In this document: positions 24,184 through 32,387 of the stretch, piece after piece
Numbering within the stretch: the first letter of the stretch is position 1
Layout: each line of letters starts with the position of its first letter
Assembly (NCBI RefSeq): GCF_014646515.1
Contig: NZ_BMNK01000032.1
Location: forward strand, 1 to 38,551
Origin: Nonomuraea glycinis
GTDB lineage: Bacteria > Actinomycetota > Actinomycetes > Streptosporangiales > Streptosporangiaceae
Direction: 5' to 3'
Length of the DNA: 38,551 nucleotides
Program-made: the position numbers and the translations under genes
Notes under the pieces: model-generated
The model's database searches: none
What the model was told of the DNA's origin: nothing
The model's input: the letters and a program-made list of their open reading frames with translations, nothing else

Positions 24184-24987
24184 TCACCAGTCGTCGGAGA
24201 GGGCGTGCTTGGGCGGGGCCGTGATCCTGACGGGGGTTCCCCATCCTCGATAGATGATGTTCATCGTCATGGTTTCGGGATCACCTTCTCCCGCCCGGGT
24301 GAACCTGATGATGGCGTGGAAACGTCTCGGCAGGTTGTCCGGGCCCACCCAGAGTTTCCAGGTGATCGGCCCGCTCCAAAAGCCATCCTCCCGCTCGGTC
24401 CCGAAGGTCATCCCGGCCTGCCTCTCACCCAGCTCAGGAACCATGACCGTGCCGCTGTGGAGGGTCGTCTTCACTCCCTCGAAGGTTCCGCCGTCGGTGC
24501 TGATCGCATGGTGCGAGGCGCCCAGCTTGAGGAAGCCCGGGTTGATCCCGTTGATCAGGTCCTCTCCCCAGATGACCCCGGCCAGGTTCTGCGCGTAGGT
24601 CCATTTCCCCACTGTCGACGGCGACTTCCAGACGTACTTGCCGTCCTTGGCACGCACGTAGGACTGTGAGTAGAACTTCCGGCCGATGCTGATGTCCCGG
24701 GACCGGCCTGTCCCCTCTGCCTCCTGGGAGATCGTCGTGGTGTCGGCGGCGTACACGCCTGAAGCTCTGAAGCGGTAGGCACCGGACGCCTTGATATCCC
24801 AGGTGGCCGGGGGTCCGCCGCGTTGCTTGACGGAGAAGCGCACGCTGCTTTTCTTCGCGAACTGCTTTTTGATCGCTTTGACGACGGAGGCGAGAGACTC
24901 CGATTCGGGAGCCGCGTGCACGGCGCCGCCCGGAATCGTGATGCTCAGCAGGCCGGCCACCACCAGTGCGACGCTCATGCGTTTCAT
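24184..24987 (-). CDS. Secreted protein, LolA/LppX-like fold possible
   Basis: A 267-residue exported protein. A signal peptide covers about 1-25 (MKRMSVALVVAGLLSITIPG, cleaved near VHAA), with no lipobox cysteine. The mature part is strand-rich with repeated short hairpins (SSVRFSVKQRGGPPATW; IKASGAYRFRAS; GSGPITWKLW-like segment near the end). It resembles the lipoprotein-type domain of actinobacterial LppX/LprG-like proteins, which bind hydrophobic ligands, but the match is by pattern only. The ATG at 24987 was chosen because the signal peptide starts there; the open frame continues upstream without support. It is divergent from the MerR gene. Confidence 0.7.
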   Translation of the reverse strand: MKRMSVALVVAGLLSITIPGGAVHAAPESESLASVVKAIKKQFAKKSSVRFSVKQRGGPPATWDIKASGAYRFRASGVYAADTTTISQEAEGTGRSRDISIGRKFYSQSYVRAKDGKYVWKSPSTVGKWTYAQNLAGVIWGEDLINGINPGFLKLGASHHAISTDGGTFEGVKTTLHSGTVMVPELGERQAGMTFGTEREDGFWSGPITWKLWVGPDNLPRRFHAIIRFTRAGEGDPETMTMNIIYRGWGTPVRITAPPKHALSDDW

Positions 24988-25136
24988 GCGCCGATCATCA
25001 CCAACGATGATCTCGATCTTGTCACAGCAGCTTGATCGGGGAGAAGCCGGGGTCTGCCTGACTCCAGGGAGACCTGGCGCGCGGAGAGCCGGTGCTGGGC
25101 GGGCGGGGCCTGGCGCGGAGGGCGCAGATGGGTGGG

Positions 25137-25158
25137 CTTGAATCTCAAGTGGCTTGAG
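25137..25158. promoter_or_regulatory. MerR-type operator, three alternating half-sites
   Basis: CTCAAG-TGG-CTTGAG (25144-25158) is a perfect inverted repeat. A CTTGA at 25137-25141 pairs with the same left arm (CTTGA-ATC-TCAAG). The CTCAAG/CTTGAG arms resemble MerR-family operators such as the SoxR site. The array lies 16 nt before the merR ATG and within the divergent gap, so it could control both genes. Confidence 0.7.
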
Positions 25159-25174
25159 ATCCCATAGTGGCGGT

Positions 25175-26209
25175 ATGGACGACAACGAGCTGTATCCGAT
25201 TGGGGATGTTGCACGCCGCACCGGTCTGAATGTCAGTGCCATCCGGTACTACTCCGACACCGCGATCGTCGCGCCCACCCGCGTGACCGACGCGGGCCAC
25301 CGACTGTACGACATCCGCGCCATCGCGCGACTGGAGCTCATCCGCACCCTCCGAGAGCTGGACGCCGGCCTGGACGACATTCGCCGGCTGCTCGATGGGG
25401 AGACGTCGCTGCACGATCTCCTCACGGCGCACCTGGAGATCGTCGAGCGCCAGGAGCGCGGCCTGCGGGCCAGGCGGGCGGTGCTGCGGACCCTGGTCAA
25501 GCAGGGCGGCACGGCCGATCAGGCGGCCCTGATGCACAAGCTCGTCTCGATGCCCGACGAGGAGCGCGAGCGGCTCGTCGACGACTTCTGGAACGAGGTC
25601 GGCGAAGGCCTCGACGTGCCCTTCGGCTTCGTCGAGCGGCTGCGGACGATGCGGCCGAGCCTTCCAGAGGACCCCACGGTCACCCAGCTCGAAGCCTGGA
25701 TCGAGCTGGCCGACCTGGTCCAGGGCGAGGAGTTCCGGAATACGGTCCGCTCCTACCTCCAGGACACCTACTCCACCTCCCCGGGACGGGACATAGCCGC
25801 CACACCGATCCAGAACTTCATCTACGGGACGGGGACGGTGATCATGGAGGAGATCATGGCGGCGTGCCGTTCCGGGCTGCCGACGGACTCTTCACGGGCA
25901 CAGGAGCTGGTCATACGCATGGCGGACGCGGTCGCCGAAGCCGTCGGCAGGCAGTCCACGGCCGAGTTGCGTGAACAACTGGCCACGGGCTTCGTCATGG
26001 TCGAGCAGTTCCAAAGGGAAGAACCCGAGGAGATGCCCCGGTACGACGCGACTCATGGCAGGTACGTGTCCCTGGTGGCCGTGATCAATGAGACCCCGCC
26101 CGACAAGGGCGAGGAGTTCACAGCGCTCTCAGCGTGGATGGCGGCGGCCCTTCACGCTTCCGTCCGGCCGGGGAGTGAACCGGGTACGCCGGAGAGGGCA
26201 GACGGGTGA
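25175..26209 (+). CDS. MerR-family transcriptional regulator
   Basis: A 344-residue activator or repressor. The MerR winged helix is at residues 5-75 (YPIGDVARRTGLNVSAIRYY, then HRLYDIRAIARLELIRTLRE). A dimerisation helix follows (about 85-115), then an unusually long C-terminal effector region of about 220 residues, mostly helical and unlike the short metal-binding tails, so a larger organic ligand is likely. No metal-binding cysteines are seen. The ATG at 25175 gives DDNELYPIG as the N-terminus; an in-frame start 21 nt earlier lies in the operator. The divergent secreted-protein gene is a candidate target. Confidence 0.88.
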   Translation: MDDNELYPIGDVARRTGLNVSAIRYYSDTAIVAPTRVTDAGHRLYDIRAIARLELIRTLRELDAGLDDIRRLLDGETSLHDLLTAHLEIVERQERGLRARRAVLRTLVKQGGTADQAALMHKLVSMPDEERERLVDDFWNEVGEGLDVPFGFVERLRTMRPSLPEDPTVTQLEAWIELADLVQGEEFRNTVRSYLQDTYSTSPGRDIAATPIQNFIYGTGTVIMEEIMAACRSGLPTDSSRAQELVIRMADAVAEAVGRQSTAELREQLATGFVMVEQFQREEPEEMPRYDATHGRYVSLVAVINETPPDKGEEFTALSAWMAAALHASVRPGSEPGTPERADG

Positions 26210-26229
26210 GGGCGGTAGCCGACGCGGTC

Positions 26230-26255
26230 CGTACAGCGGCGAACCCCGCCGTACG
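26230..26255 (+). terminator. Possible terminator after merR
   Basis: CGTAC and GGCG on the left pair with CGCC and GTACG on the right around a 5-nt loop, with a 3-nt bulge on the left arm. The hairpin begins about 20 nt after the merR stop. A pyrimidine run (TCTTTCTCC) lies about 20 nt further on. It would separate merR from the sigma-factor gene. Confidence 0.45.
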
Positions 26256-26312
26256 TCAGCTGTGTCGGTAAGTATCTTTCTCCGTTGACGCTGGTTAACG
26301 GAGGCATGTGAC

Positions 26313-27194
26313 GTGGACGATCATCGTTGGCTGACAGAGCGGTTCACCGAGCATCGCGCGCATCTCCGCGCGGTGGCCTTTCGGATGCTCGGGTCGCTGA
26401 GCGAGGCCGACGACGCGCTGCAGGACGCCTGGTTGCGTGCCAGTCGCGCCGATGTCAGCCAGGTGCGGAACATCGCCGGCTGGCTGACCACGGTGGTGGC
26501 TCGGGTGTGCCTGAACATGCTGCGCTCGCGCGGTAGCCGCCACGAGGAACCGCTGGACATCCAGGCGGCTGACCCGCTGCTGGGCCCCGCGGCCACCGGG
26601 AATCCCGAACAAGAGGTGGTGATGGCCGACTCGGTGGGGGTGGCGCTGCTGTTGGTGCTCGACACCCTGGGTCCGGCTGAGCGGCTCGCCTTCGTTCTGC
26701 ACGATCTGTTCGCCGTGCCGTTCGAGGAGATCGCCCCCATGCTGGAGCGATCGCCGGAGGCGACCCGGCAACTGGCCAGCCGTGCCCGCCGCCGCGTCAG
26801 GGGCGCCGCACCCGCTCCGCACGCCGATCTGATCCGCCGGCGGGAGATCGTCGAAGCCTTCCTGGCCGCCACCCGCGGCCGGGACTTCCACGCTCTGATC
26901 ACACTGCTCCACCCCGATGTCACGCTCCGGGCGGACAAGTCCGTCATGCTGACCGCCGAGCCTGTCCTGGTCCATGGAGCCGAGCCCGTCGCCAAGGGCG
27001 CGATGGCCGCCATGCGGCGGGCCCAGTTCACCGGACCCGCCCTCATCGACGGCTCCGTCGGCCTTGTGATGGCTCCCCACCGCCACCTGCGGGTGGCTCT
27101 CACGTTCACGATCGTCGACGGCCTTATCACCGCCATCGACGTCATCGCAGAGCCCGATCGTCTCGATCGACTCGACCTGGCGGTCCTCGACTGA
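26313..27194 (+). CDS. SigJ-type (ECF41-like) sigma factor
   Basis: A 293-residue ECF sigma with a fused C-terminal domain. Region 2 spans about 8-75 (FTEHRAHLRAVAFRMLGS, then DDALQDAWLRAS and GWLTTVVARVCLNMLRSR). Region 4 spans about 105-160 (LGPAERLAFVLHDLFAVPFE, then LERSPEATRQLASRARRRV). A SnoaL-like domain follows (about 170-285) that in ECF41 sigmas both activates and inhibits. It ends EPDRLDRLDLAVLD, corresponding to the family's NPDKL region. The DGGG motif usual in that domain is absent, replaced around ADKSVMLTAE. The GTG at 26313 follows GGAGG (26300-26304). No anti-sigma gene is needed. The DoxX gene downstream is the likely target. Confidence 0.9.
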   Translation: MDDHRWLTERFTEHRAHLRAVAFRMLGSLSEADDALQDAWLRASRADVSQVRNIAGWLTTVVARVCLNMLRSRGSRHEEPLDIQAADPLLGPAATGNPEQEVVMADSVGVALLLVLDTLGPAERLAFVLHDLFAVPFEEIAPMLERSPEATRQLASRARRRVRGAAPAPHADLIRRREIVEAFLAATRGRDFHALITLLHPDVTLRADKSVMLTAEPVLVHGAEPVAKGAMAAMRRAQFTGPALIDGSVGLVMAPHRHLRVALTFTIVDGLITAIDVIAEPDRLDRLDLAVLD

Positions 27195-27263
27195 GGGGCG
27201 GGGAGGTGGTCCACCTCCCGGCCGCCGGGTTCCTCGCCTGTGACGCAGGTCACCTTCGCCGGC

Positions 27264-27290
27264 GGTCACATCGCCGTATGACGCCGGGTC
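27264..27290 (+). promoter_or_regulatory. Candidate SigJ/ECF41 promoter for doxX
   Basis: GGTCACA (27264-27270), a 16-nt spacer, then GGTC (27287-27290). As I recall it, the published ECF41 promoter is TGTCACA-N16-CGTC; this site matches 6 of 7 and 3 of 4 bases with the exact spacing. It lies 65 nt before the doxX ATG and just downstream of the sigma gene. Confidence 0.5.
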
Positions 27291-27354
27291 AAGGCTGTGA
27301 CGGACTCACCGCTGCGGCCCCGGCCCAGCGTCACCGAAGCAAGGAGCGCCCCCA

Positions 27355-27696
27355 ATGGTTCACGTCATCGTCACCGTTCTCGCCGCCGCGTGGGTGGCCT
27401 TCTCCGCTTACGCCATCCTCACTCGCGCCGCGTGGGTCGTCGAACCGCTGGCAGCGTACGGTGTCCCGAGCTCATGGTGGCCCTGGCTCGGCGCCGCCAA
27501 GGGTGCGGGGGCCGCGGGCCTGCTGGTCGGCCTGTTCGTGCCCGTGATCGGCACCCTGGCCGGCATCGGCCTGGTGCTGTACTTCGTCGGGGCCGTCATC
27601 ACTGTGCTCCTGGCACGCTCCTACTCGACGGTCGCCTACCCGCTGCTGTACCTCGTGCCGGTCGTCGCCGCCCTCATGCTGGGAACCGCCGCCTGA
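27355..27696 (+). CDS. DoxX-like membrane protein
   Basis: A 113-residue protein with four membrane segments (VIVTVLAAAWVAFSAYAIL; a central pair around LGAAKGAGAAGLLVGLFVPV and TLAGIGLVLYFVGAVITVLL; and LLYLVPVVAALMLG). This four-helix layout is the DoxX/DoxD-like fold, often encoded beside ECF41 sigma genes together with oxidoreductases. Its biochemical role is not established; redox or thiol stress roles are proposed for the family. The ATG at 27355 has AAGGAG about 8 nt upstream. It follows the sigma gene by 160 nt and has its own candidate SigJ promoter. Its 3' two-thirds is overlapped on the other strand by the run-on tail of the WYL regulator. Confidence 0.82.
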   Translation: MVHVIVTVLAAAWVAFSAYAILTRAAWVVEPLAAYGVPSSWWPWLGAAKGAGAAGLLVGLFVPVIGTLAGIGLVLYFVGAVITVLLARSYSTVAYPLLYLVPVVAALMLGTAA

Positions 27697-28686
27697 CGGC
27701 ATGACCGGAGCCGAGGAGCCGGACGCCGGGTCTTCCGGCACGGCTCGCCGCAGGCGGGTGGTCAGGGTGCGAAGGTGGTTCACCAGTTCGGGTGGCTCGT
27801 GGACGTCGAAGTCGAAGCCGAACGCGGCGACCCATACCGCGAGGTGGTCGAGGCTGTCGGAGCCGATGCGCAGGGTGCAGGTGCGGTCGTCGACGGGTTC
27901 CACCACGCCGAGCGTGGGCGGCACCTCGTCGGCCACCTCCTCGGCCGAGGCGTGCATGGTGAGCACCGCCCGGTAGCGGTGGCCGTTCGCGGTCGTCCGC
28001 ATGGTGAAGTGGTCGGCCAGGTCCTCGGCGGGCAGCGGTCTCGGGACGAACCGGGGCCCGGTGGGGACGCGCAGCGCCAGCCTGTCGGCCCGGAACCTCC
28101 GCCAGTCCGCGGCCCCGGTGTCCCAGGCGAACAGATACCAGCGCCGCCCGTTCTGGACCAGTCTGTACGGCTCCACGTCCCGTACGGTCGCGGAGCCGTC
28201 ATGCGCGACGTAGTCGAAGCGCAGCCGTTGATGGTCGCGCACCGCCGAGGCGATCGCGATCAGCGTCGACGGATCGGCCGTCGAACCGGGCATCGGCATG
28301 ATCACCATGGCCGAGCCGAGCGTGTCGACCTGGTGGCGCAGCCGCGAGGGCAGTACCTGGTCCAGCTTGGCCAGCGCCCGCACGGAGGTCTCGGCGATGC
28401 CCGTGATCGCGCCGCCGGCCGCGGTACGCAGCCCGACCGCCACCGCGACCGCCTCCTCGTCGTCGAGCAGCAAGGGGGGCAGGCAGGCGCCGACGCCCAA
28501 CTGGTAACCGCCGCCGACGCCGCCGATCGCGTTGACCGGGTAGCCCAGCACCCGCAGCTTGTCGACGTCGCGCCGGACGGTCCTGGGGCTCACGCCGAGG
28601 CGCTCGGCCAGCTCCGCGCCCGACCAGTCGCGGTGGATCTGGAGCAGGGCGAGCAGGCGGAGCAGCCGGGCCGAGGTTTCCAACAT
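27472..28686 (-). CDS. WYL-domain HTH regulator with run-on tail
   Basis: A 404-residue DeoR/YafY-type regulator. The helix-turn-helix is at residues 5-60 (RLLALLQIHRDWSGAELAER, then GVSPRTVRRDVDKLRVLGYP). The WYL domain spans about 140-215 (RLRFDYVAHDG, GRRWYLFAWD), followed by a WCX-like C-terminal domain ending near residue 325 (HLRTLTTRLRRAV). Relatives usually end there, near 320-330 residues. Here no stop follows, and about 75 more residues of low-complexity sequence (HEGGDDRHEVQQRVGDRRV) are read antisense through doxX. This looks like a lost stop codon. The ATG at 28686 lies 25 nt after the epoxide hydrolase stop, so the two may be cotranscribed. Confidence 0.82.
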   Translation of the reverse strand: MLETSARLLRLLALLQIHRDWSGAELAERLGVSPRTVRRDVDKLRVLGYPVNAIGGVGGGYQLGVGACLPPLLLDDEEAVAVAVGLRTAAGGAITGIAETSVRALAKLDQVLPSRLRHQVDTLGSAMVIMPMPGSTADPSTLIAIASAVRDHQRLRFDYVAHDGSATVRDVEPYRLVQNGRRWYLFAWDTGAADWRRFRADRLALRVPTGPRFVPRPLPAEDLADHFTMRTTANGHRYRAVLTMHASAEEVADEVPPTLGVVEPVDDRTCTLRIGSDSLDHLAVWVAAFGFDFDVHEPPELVNHLRTLTTRLRRAVPEDPASGSSAPVMPSGGGSQHEGGDDRHEVQQRVGDRRVGACQEHSDDGPDEVQHQADAGQGADHGHEQADQQARGPRTLGGAEPGPP

Positions 28687-28711
28687 CCGACGATGCTGGC
28701 ACCCATAGCGG

Positions 28712-29815
28712 TCAGAACCTGACCGCGACCGACCTCATCGTGAAGAACCGCCGTACGTCCTCGGCGAACGCCTCCGGCTCCTCCATGGCGAAGAAATGAC
28801 CGCCTTCGTCCTTCTGTGACCAGTGCACAATGGCGTGATCGCGCTCCGCGTAGGGCCGGATGGCGTACTCATGCGACCCCGCGAGCAGCACCCCCGTGGG
28901 TACGGTGCCGCGCGGCTTCGGCACCCAGGCCATCGGGTCGTTCACCTGCTCGTAGTAGATCTGGGCCGAGGAGCCCGCGGTGCCCGTCAGCCAGTAGATG
29001 CTGACGTTGGTCAGGAACCGGTCGCGGTCGATGGGAGCCCCGGCCCACCGGTGGAAGATCTCGGCGATCCAGGCCAGTTGCCCGGCAGGGGAGTCGGTCA
29101 GGCCGAACGCGAGCGTCTGCGGCGAACGCGACTGGATGGGGACGTAACCGGCGGTGGCCTCCTCCAGGTCCGCCGCACGCCGGCGCTCCGTCTCGGACAG
29201 CGGCTCGTCCTCTCCCTCGATCCCCGCCGGGAACGACAGGACGCCGTTGAGGTGAATGCCGGCGACGCGTCCGGGGGCGAGGTGGCCCATCTCCGGGGCG
29301 ACGAACGCGCCGGTGTCGCCGCCGTGCACGCCGTACCTCTCATAGCCGAGCACGGCCATGAGCTCGACGAACGCCCCGGCCATCCGCGCGGCCGTCCAGC
29401 CGGGAGCGGCCAGCGGCGAGGAGAAGGCGAACCCGGGGAGCGAGGGGATCACCAGATGGAACTCCTTGGTCAACGGCTCGATCACGTCGAGGAACTCGAC
29501 GAACGAGCCGGGCCAGCCGTGCAGGAGCAGCAGCGGCCGCGCGTCGGGGTCATCAGAACGGATGTGTACGAAGTGGATGGTCTGTCCGTCGATGACGGTC
29601 GTGAACTGCGGCAGCTCGTTCAGCCTGCGCTCCTGCGCCCGCCAGTCGAAGCCGGTGAGCCAGTGCTCGGCCAGTTCCTTGGCGTACGCCACCGGCGTGC
29701 CCCGGCTCCAGCCGACGCCCGGCGGCTCCGCGGGCCAGCGGGTCTGGGTCAGACGGTCTCGCAGGACGTCGAGCTCGGCCTGCGCCACATCGATGCGGAA
29801 GGGGTTGACGTTCAT
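28712..29815 (-). CDS. Epoxide hydrolase, alpha/beta type
   Basis: A 367-residue enzyme that opens epoxides with water. The N-terminal EHN domain (about 4-110) contains the FRIDVAQAELDVLRDRL and FDWRAQERRLNELPQFTT segments. The oxyanion loop is HGWPGS (99-104), the nucleophile is D167 in HGGDTGAFVAP, and the base histidine is in DEGGHFFAMEEPE near 344. A tyrosine-rich cap region lies between. Length and order match microsomal-type bacterial epoxide hydrolases (juvenile-hormone-type). No signal peptide, so cytoplasmic. The ATG at 29815 is 7 nt after a TACGGT -10 candidate and has no ribosome binding site. The WYL regulator gene follows, perhaps its own regulator. Confidence 0.92.
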   Translation of the reverse strand: MNVNPFRIDVAQAELDVLRDRLTQTRWPAEPPGVGWSRGTPVAYAKELAEHWLTGFDWRAQERRLNELPQFTTVIDGQTIHFVHIRSDDPDARPLLLLHGWPGSFVEFLDVIEPLTKEFHLVIPSLPGFAFSSPLAAPGWTAARMAGAFVELMAVLGYERYGVHGGDTGAFVAPEMGHLAPGRVAGIHLNGVLSFPAGIEGEDEPLSETERRRAADLEEATAGYVPIQSRSPQTLAFGLTDSPAGQLAWIAEIFHRWAGAPIDRDRFLTNVSIYWLTGTAGSSAQIYYEQVNDPMAWVPKPRGTVPTGVLLAGSHEYAIRPYAERDHAIVHWSQKDEGGHFFAMEEPEAFAEDVRRFFTMRSVAVRF

Positions 29816-29828
29816 GGACGTGACCGTA
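29816..29828 (-). promoter_or_regulatory. Leaderless -10 box of epoxide hydrolase
   Basis: On the minus strand TACGGT (29823-29828) is followed by 7 nt and the ATG at 29815. No ribosome binding site lies between, so a leaderless transcript is likely. No good -35 hexamer was found. Confidence 0.45.
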
Positions 29829-29914
29829 GGAGGAATCGCGGCCAGGTAGCGTCCGCCGCGGACAGCCGACGAGCCGGCGTCCTGCGAGTGAGGGTCACCC
29901 CGTTGCCGTGGGCG

Positions 29915-32188
29915 TCATCTCGCTGTTGGTCGGCGGTAGGTGGTGACGTTGTCGCCGCGGCCGGGGTACGCCATGATCAGGAGTCGCTGACCGCCCTCAT
30001 GGAGGCCGTCCCAAGGGAACCAGTCGTAGTGCACCCGGATCCGGTAGTGGCCTTTGCGGTCGTTGAGGGATAAGTCGGGTAACTCGGTGCCGCTCAGTGC
30101 GTCGCTGAGCACGATCTCACCGAGAGAGCTGTCATAGCCGACCTCCATGACGTGGTCCCAGCCCTTGGTCTCCACCGGTGGGCGGCGGGGGTAGGTCTCC
30201 AGGGTGACGCACAGGTCGAAGTCGGGGTTCGACAGGATCATCAGCTGGCCGGGGAAGGCGGCGACCAGCCCGTTGCCCGGGGCTTGGGCCTCGGCCAGGA
30301 GGGCCTGGGCCTTGACCAGAGGGTCGTCGGTGTCGTCGGCGTTGCCGGTCGGCTCCCATGCCTCCAGGACCCCGTGGTCGGTCCGCTGAGATTCCTTGAT
30401 CACGGTCTGCTTGGCCGGCTTGATGAGCGGGTGGTGGCGCGGGGTCGAGTCACAGATGCGCTGGGAGTCGGCCTGCCACTCCTTCAGCTCCGCGTCCTGC
30501 TCGTCGCGCTCCGCCTTGAGCGTGGCGGCGACGCTCGGGCAGACCCCGGCGAGCGTGCTCGCCAGCGCCTGGCGGTCCAGCCCTTCCAGGGTCCGCATCC
30601 GGGCGGTCTCCCTCGGGTCGTCGCGCGTGTAGATGCCGCACAGTCGGCGTCCGTGGGCGAGCAGCACCTGGTCGGGCGTGGTGGCGGCGAACTTCAGCGG
30701 GGTGCCGCCGCCTCGGACGCCGCAGATGTACGCCTCCTCGCCGGTGGGTGCGCGGTGCTCGGCTCTGCCCCAGGGCTCGGGCGGCAGGCAGTCCTGGGCG
30801 GTGGTCACCGGGCCGTGCGGCTGGTCCGCGACGGGGAGGAAGGCGAGGACCGCCGAGGAGGTCAGCACCCCTACGAGCACGTGGTGGCGCATCCGCCGAG
30901 CGGGTGGGGCGGCGTACAGGAGGAGCAGGAGGAGGGCGGCGGCGAGCAGGGCGGCGCTGTACCACAGCGGTGAGAGGCCGAAGGAAGGCACACCCTGCGG
31001 GTCCGTGACGAACAGGTGGTCCGGGTACAGCGGCAGGTCGTCGAGGGGGAAGCCGTAGTCGCGAGGGGACTCGGTGGGGAGCGCGCCGATCGCCGCGAGC
31101 AGGACGAGGGTCAGGGTCGTGGCCCGGATGAGGCGCTGGGTGCGGCGCAGGACCGCGGCCAGGACGAGCAGCGCGGGGGCGCCGACCCCGACGAGCAGGT
31201 CGAGGGCGAGCCAGAACAGGGCCGTCGTGTCGTCGGCGAGGTCGAGGACGTAGGTCTGGATCGGGCCCCGGGGGCCGATCCAGAACGGCATGCCGTTCGC
31301 GAGGTTGACCGCCGCGGGGATCAGCGGGAGGGCGATCGCCAGCGCGGGCAGCGGCCACCACCTGGGCGGTGCTCTGCCGGGCGGCGGCTCGGCCGGCAGC
31401 GGGCGCGGGCCGGTCAGCTCGTGCGCGGAACGGGCCGCCCAGACCAGCCCGAAGACGCTCAACGCGCCGAGCAGCGCGAAGGCCACGAGGGTGTACGACA
31501 CCTCGCCGTAGGAGAACGTCACGAACGACGAGGGCTGCAGCAACGTCGTGACCAGGGAGAGGACGCCCATCCACACAGTGGTGCGGGTCCAGCGGGGATC
31601 TCTCGCCTGGGCGACCAGGATCGGCACCACCCACGCCATCCGAAGCAGGCCGTCCAGCATGATCATGCTGAGAATCCGGATGGGGGCTTCGAGTTCGAGG
31701 GTGTACGAGAGCGTGAGAGCGAGTCCGGCCACCGCGTCGATCGTCCCGGTGCCGAGCATGAGGATCCGCGCCCAGGTGGGGATGGCGCCGGCCAGCACCC
31801 GGAAGAACAGCCAGACGATGACCACCTGGGTGAGCGCGGACAGCAGACTCATCGGCCATGACCACGAGGGCAGCAGGGCGAGAGCGACGGTGACGTACAG
31901 CGTGCCGCGGAGCCAGGCGACCTGCCTGCCTCCGTCGACCGGGGTGCCGCGCAGGCGCCCGCGCAGCACCTGCCAGCAGGCCGCGCCCTGCACCGCGCCG
32001 ATCAGGGCCAGCGCGAGCACGACCCACCACACGGCGGTGAGCCCGTGGGTCGCGGGCTCGCCCGTGACGACCCGCCACAGGGCGTCCTCCTCGCCGGTGA
32101 CCAGCGCGATGACGGTGAGCACGGCGATGGCGACGAGGTAGAGCGCCGCGACTGACGCGGCGAGCGGGCCGAACCGATAGCGACGCAC
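29915..32188 (-). CDS. Large polytopic membrane protein with C-terminal ectodomain
   Basis: A 757-residue protein of unknown function. About 13 membrane segments fill residues 10-480, beginning LAASVAALYLVAIAVLTVIA and ending around HHVLVGVLTSSAVLAFLPVA. A soluble domain of about 270 residues follows, with five or six cysteines (such as DCLPPE, YICGVRG, RRLCGIY, GVCPSV). Near the end is a strand-rich stretch (GHYRIRVHYDWFPWDG, then LLIMAYPGRG) of a kind seen in unnamed actinobacterial proteins. An odd helix count would put this domain outside the cell. The GTG at 32188 is preceded by AAGGAAG. It is divergent from the SUKH membrane protein, with only 199 bp between, and the two may act together. 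No transport or enzyme motif is visible. Confidence 0.75.
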   Translation of the reverse strand: MRRYRFGPLAASVAALYLVAIAVLTVIALVTGEEDALWRVVTGEPATHGLTAVWWVVLALALIGAVQGAACWQVLRGRLRGTPVDGGRQVAWLRGTLYVTVALALLPSWSWPMSLLSALTQVVIVWLFFRVLAGAIPTWARILMLGTGTIDAVAGLALTLSYTLELEAPIRILSMIMLDGLLRMAWVVPILVAQARDPRWTRTTVWMGVLSLVTTLLQPSSFVTFSYGEVSYTLVAFALLGALSVFGLVWAARSAHELTGPRPLPAEPPPGRAPPRWWPLPALAIALPLIPAAVNLANGMPFWIGPRGPIQTYVLDLADDTTALFWLALDLLVGVGAPALLVLAAVLRRTQRLIRATTLTLVLLAAIGALPTESPRDYGFPLDDLPLYPDHLFVTDPQGVPSFGLSPLWYSAALLAAALLLLLLYAAPPARRMRHHVLVGVLTSSAVLAFLPVADQPHGPVTTAQDCLPPEPWGRAEHRAPTGEEAYICGVRGGGTPLKFAATTPDQVLLAHGRRLCGIYTRDDPRETARMRTLEGLDRQALASTLAGVCPSVAATLKAERDEQDAELKEWQADSQRICDSTPRHHPLIKPAKQTVIKESQRTDHGVLEAWEPTGNADDTDDPLVKAQALLAEAQAPGNGLVAAFPGQLMILSNPDFDLCVTLETYPRRPPVETKGWDHVMEVGYDSSLGEIVLSDALSGTELPDLSLNDRKGHYRIRVHYDWFPWDGLHEGGQRLLIMAYPGRGDNVTTYRRPTAR

Positions 32189-32280
32189 GAGCACTTCCTT
32201 GGGTGGACTCCGGGCCGTGCCGCTGATCATCGCGTACGCGGCCGACAGAAAATACCGGGCGCTGGGAGGGTGGCTGCGCG

Positions 32281-32333
32281 CATTCTGGTGGTTCAGGCGG
32301 TTCCTGCCCTGCTGGCGCTCATTCTGGTGGTTC
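32281..32333 (+). repeat. 14-bp direct repeat upstream of SUKH gene
   Basis: CATTCTGGTGGTTC occurs at 32281-32294 and again at 32320-32333, a 39-bp period. In the SUKH reading frame both copies encode an FWWF core, and the region between and around them holds seven tryptophan codons within about 24. The repeat lies in the divergent gap between two membrane-protein genes. Confidence 0.8.
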
Positions 32334-32349
32334 TGGCCCGCTGAATCCG

Positions 32350-32387
32350 GATCTCCGTGGAGATCAAATAGGGGTACTCTGCCGGAC
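32350..32387 (+). promoter_or_regulatory. Palindrome and leaderless promoter of SUKH gene
   Basis: GATCTCC-GT-GGAGATC (32350-32365) is a perfect inverted repeat in the -35 region. TACTCT (32375-32380) fits TANNNT and ends 7 nt before the GTG at 32388, so the transcript is probably leaderless. The palindrome is a good candidate operator; no regulator gene is adjacent. Confidence 0.55.
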
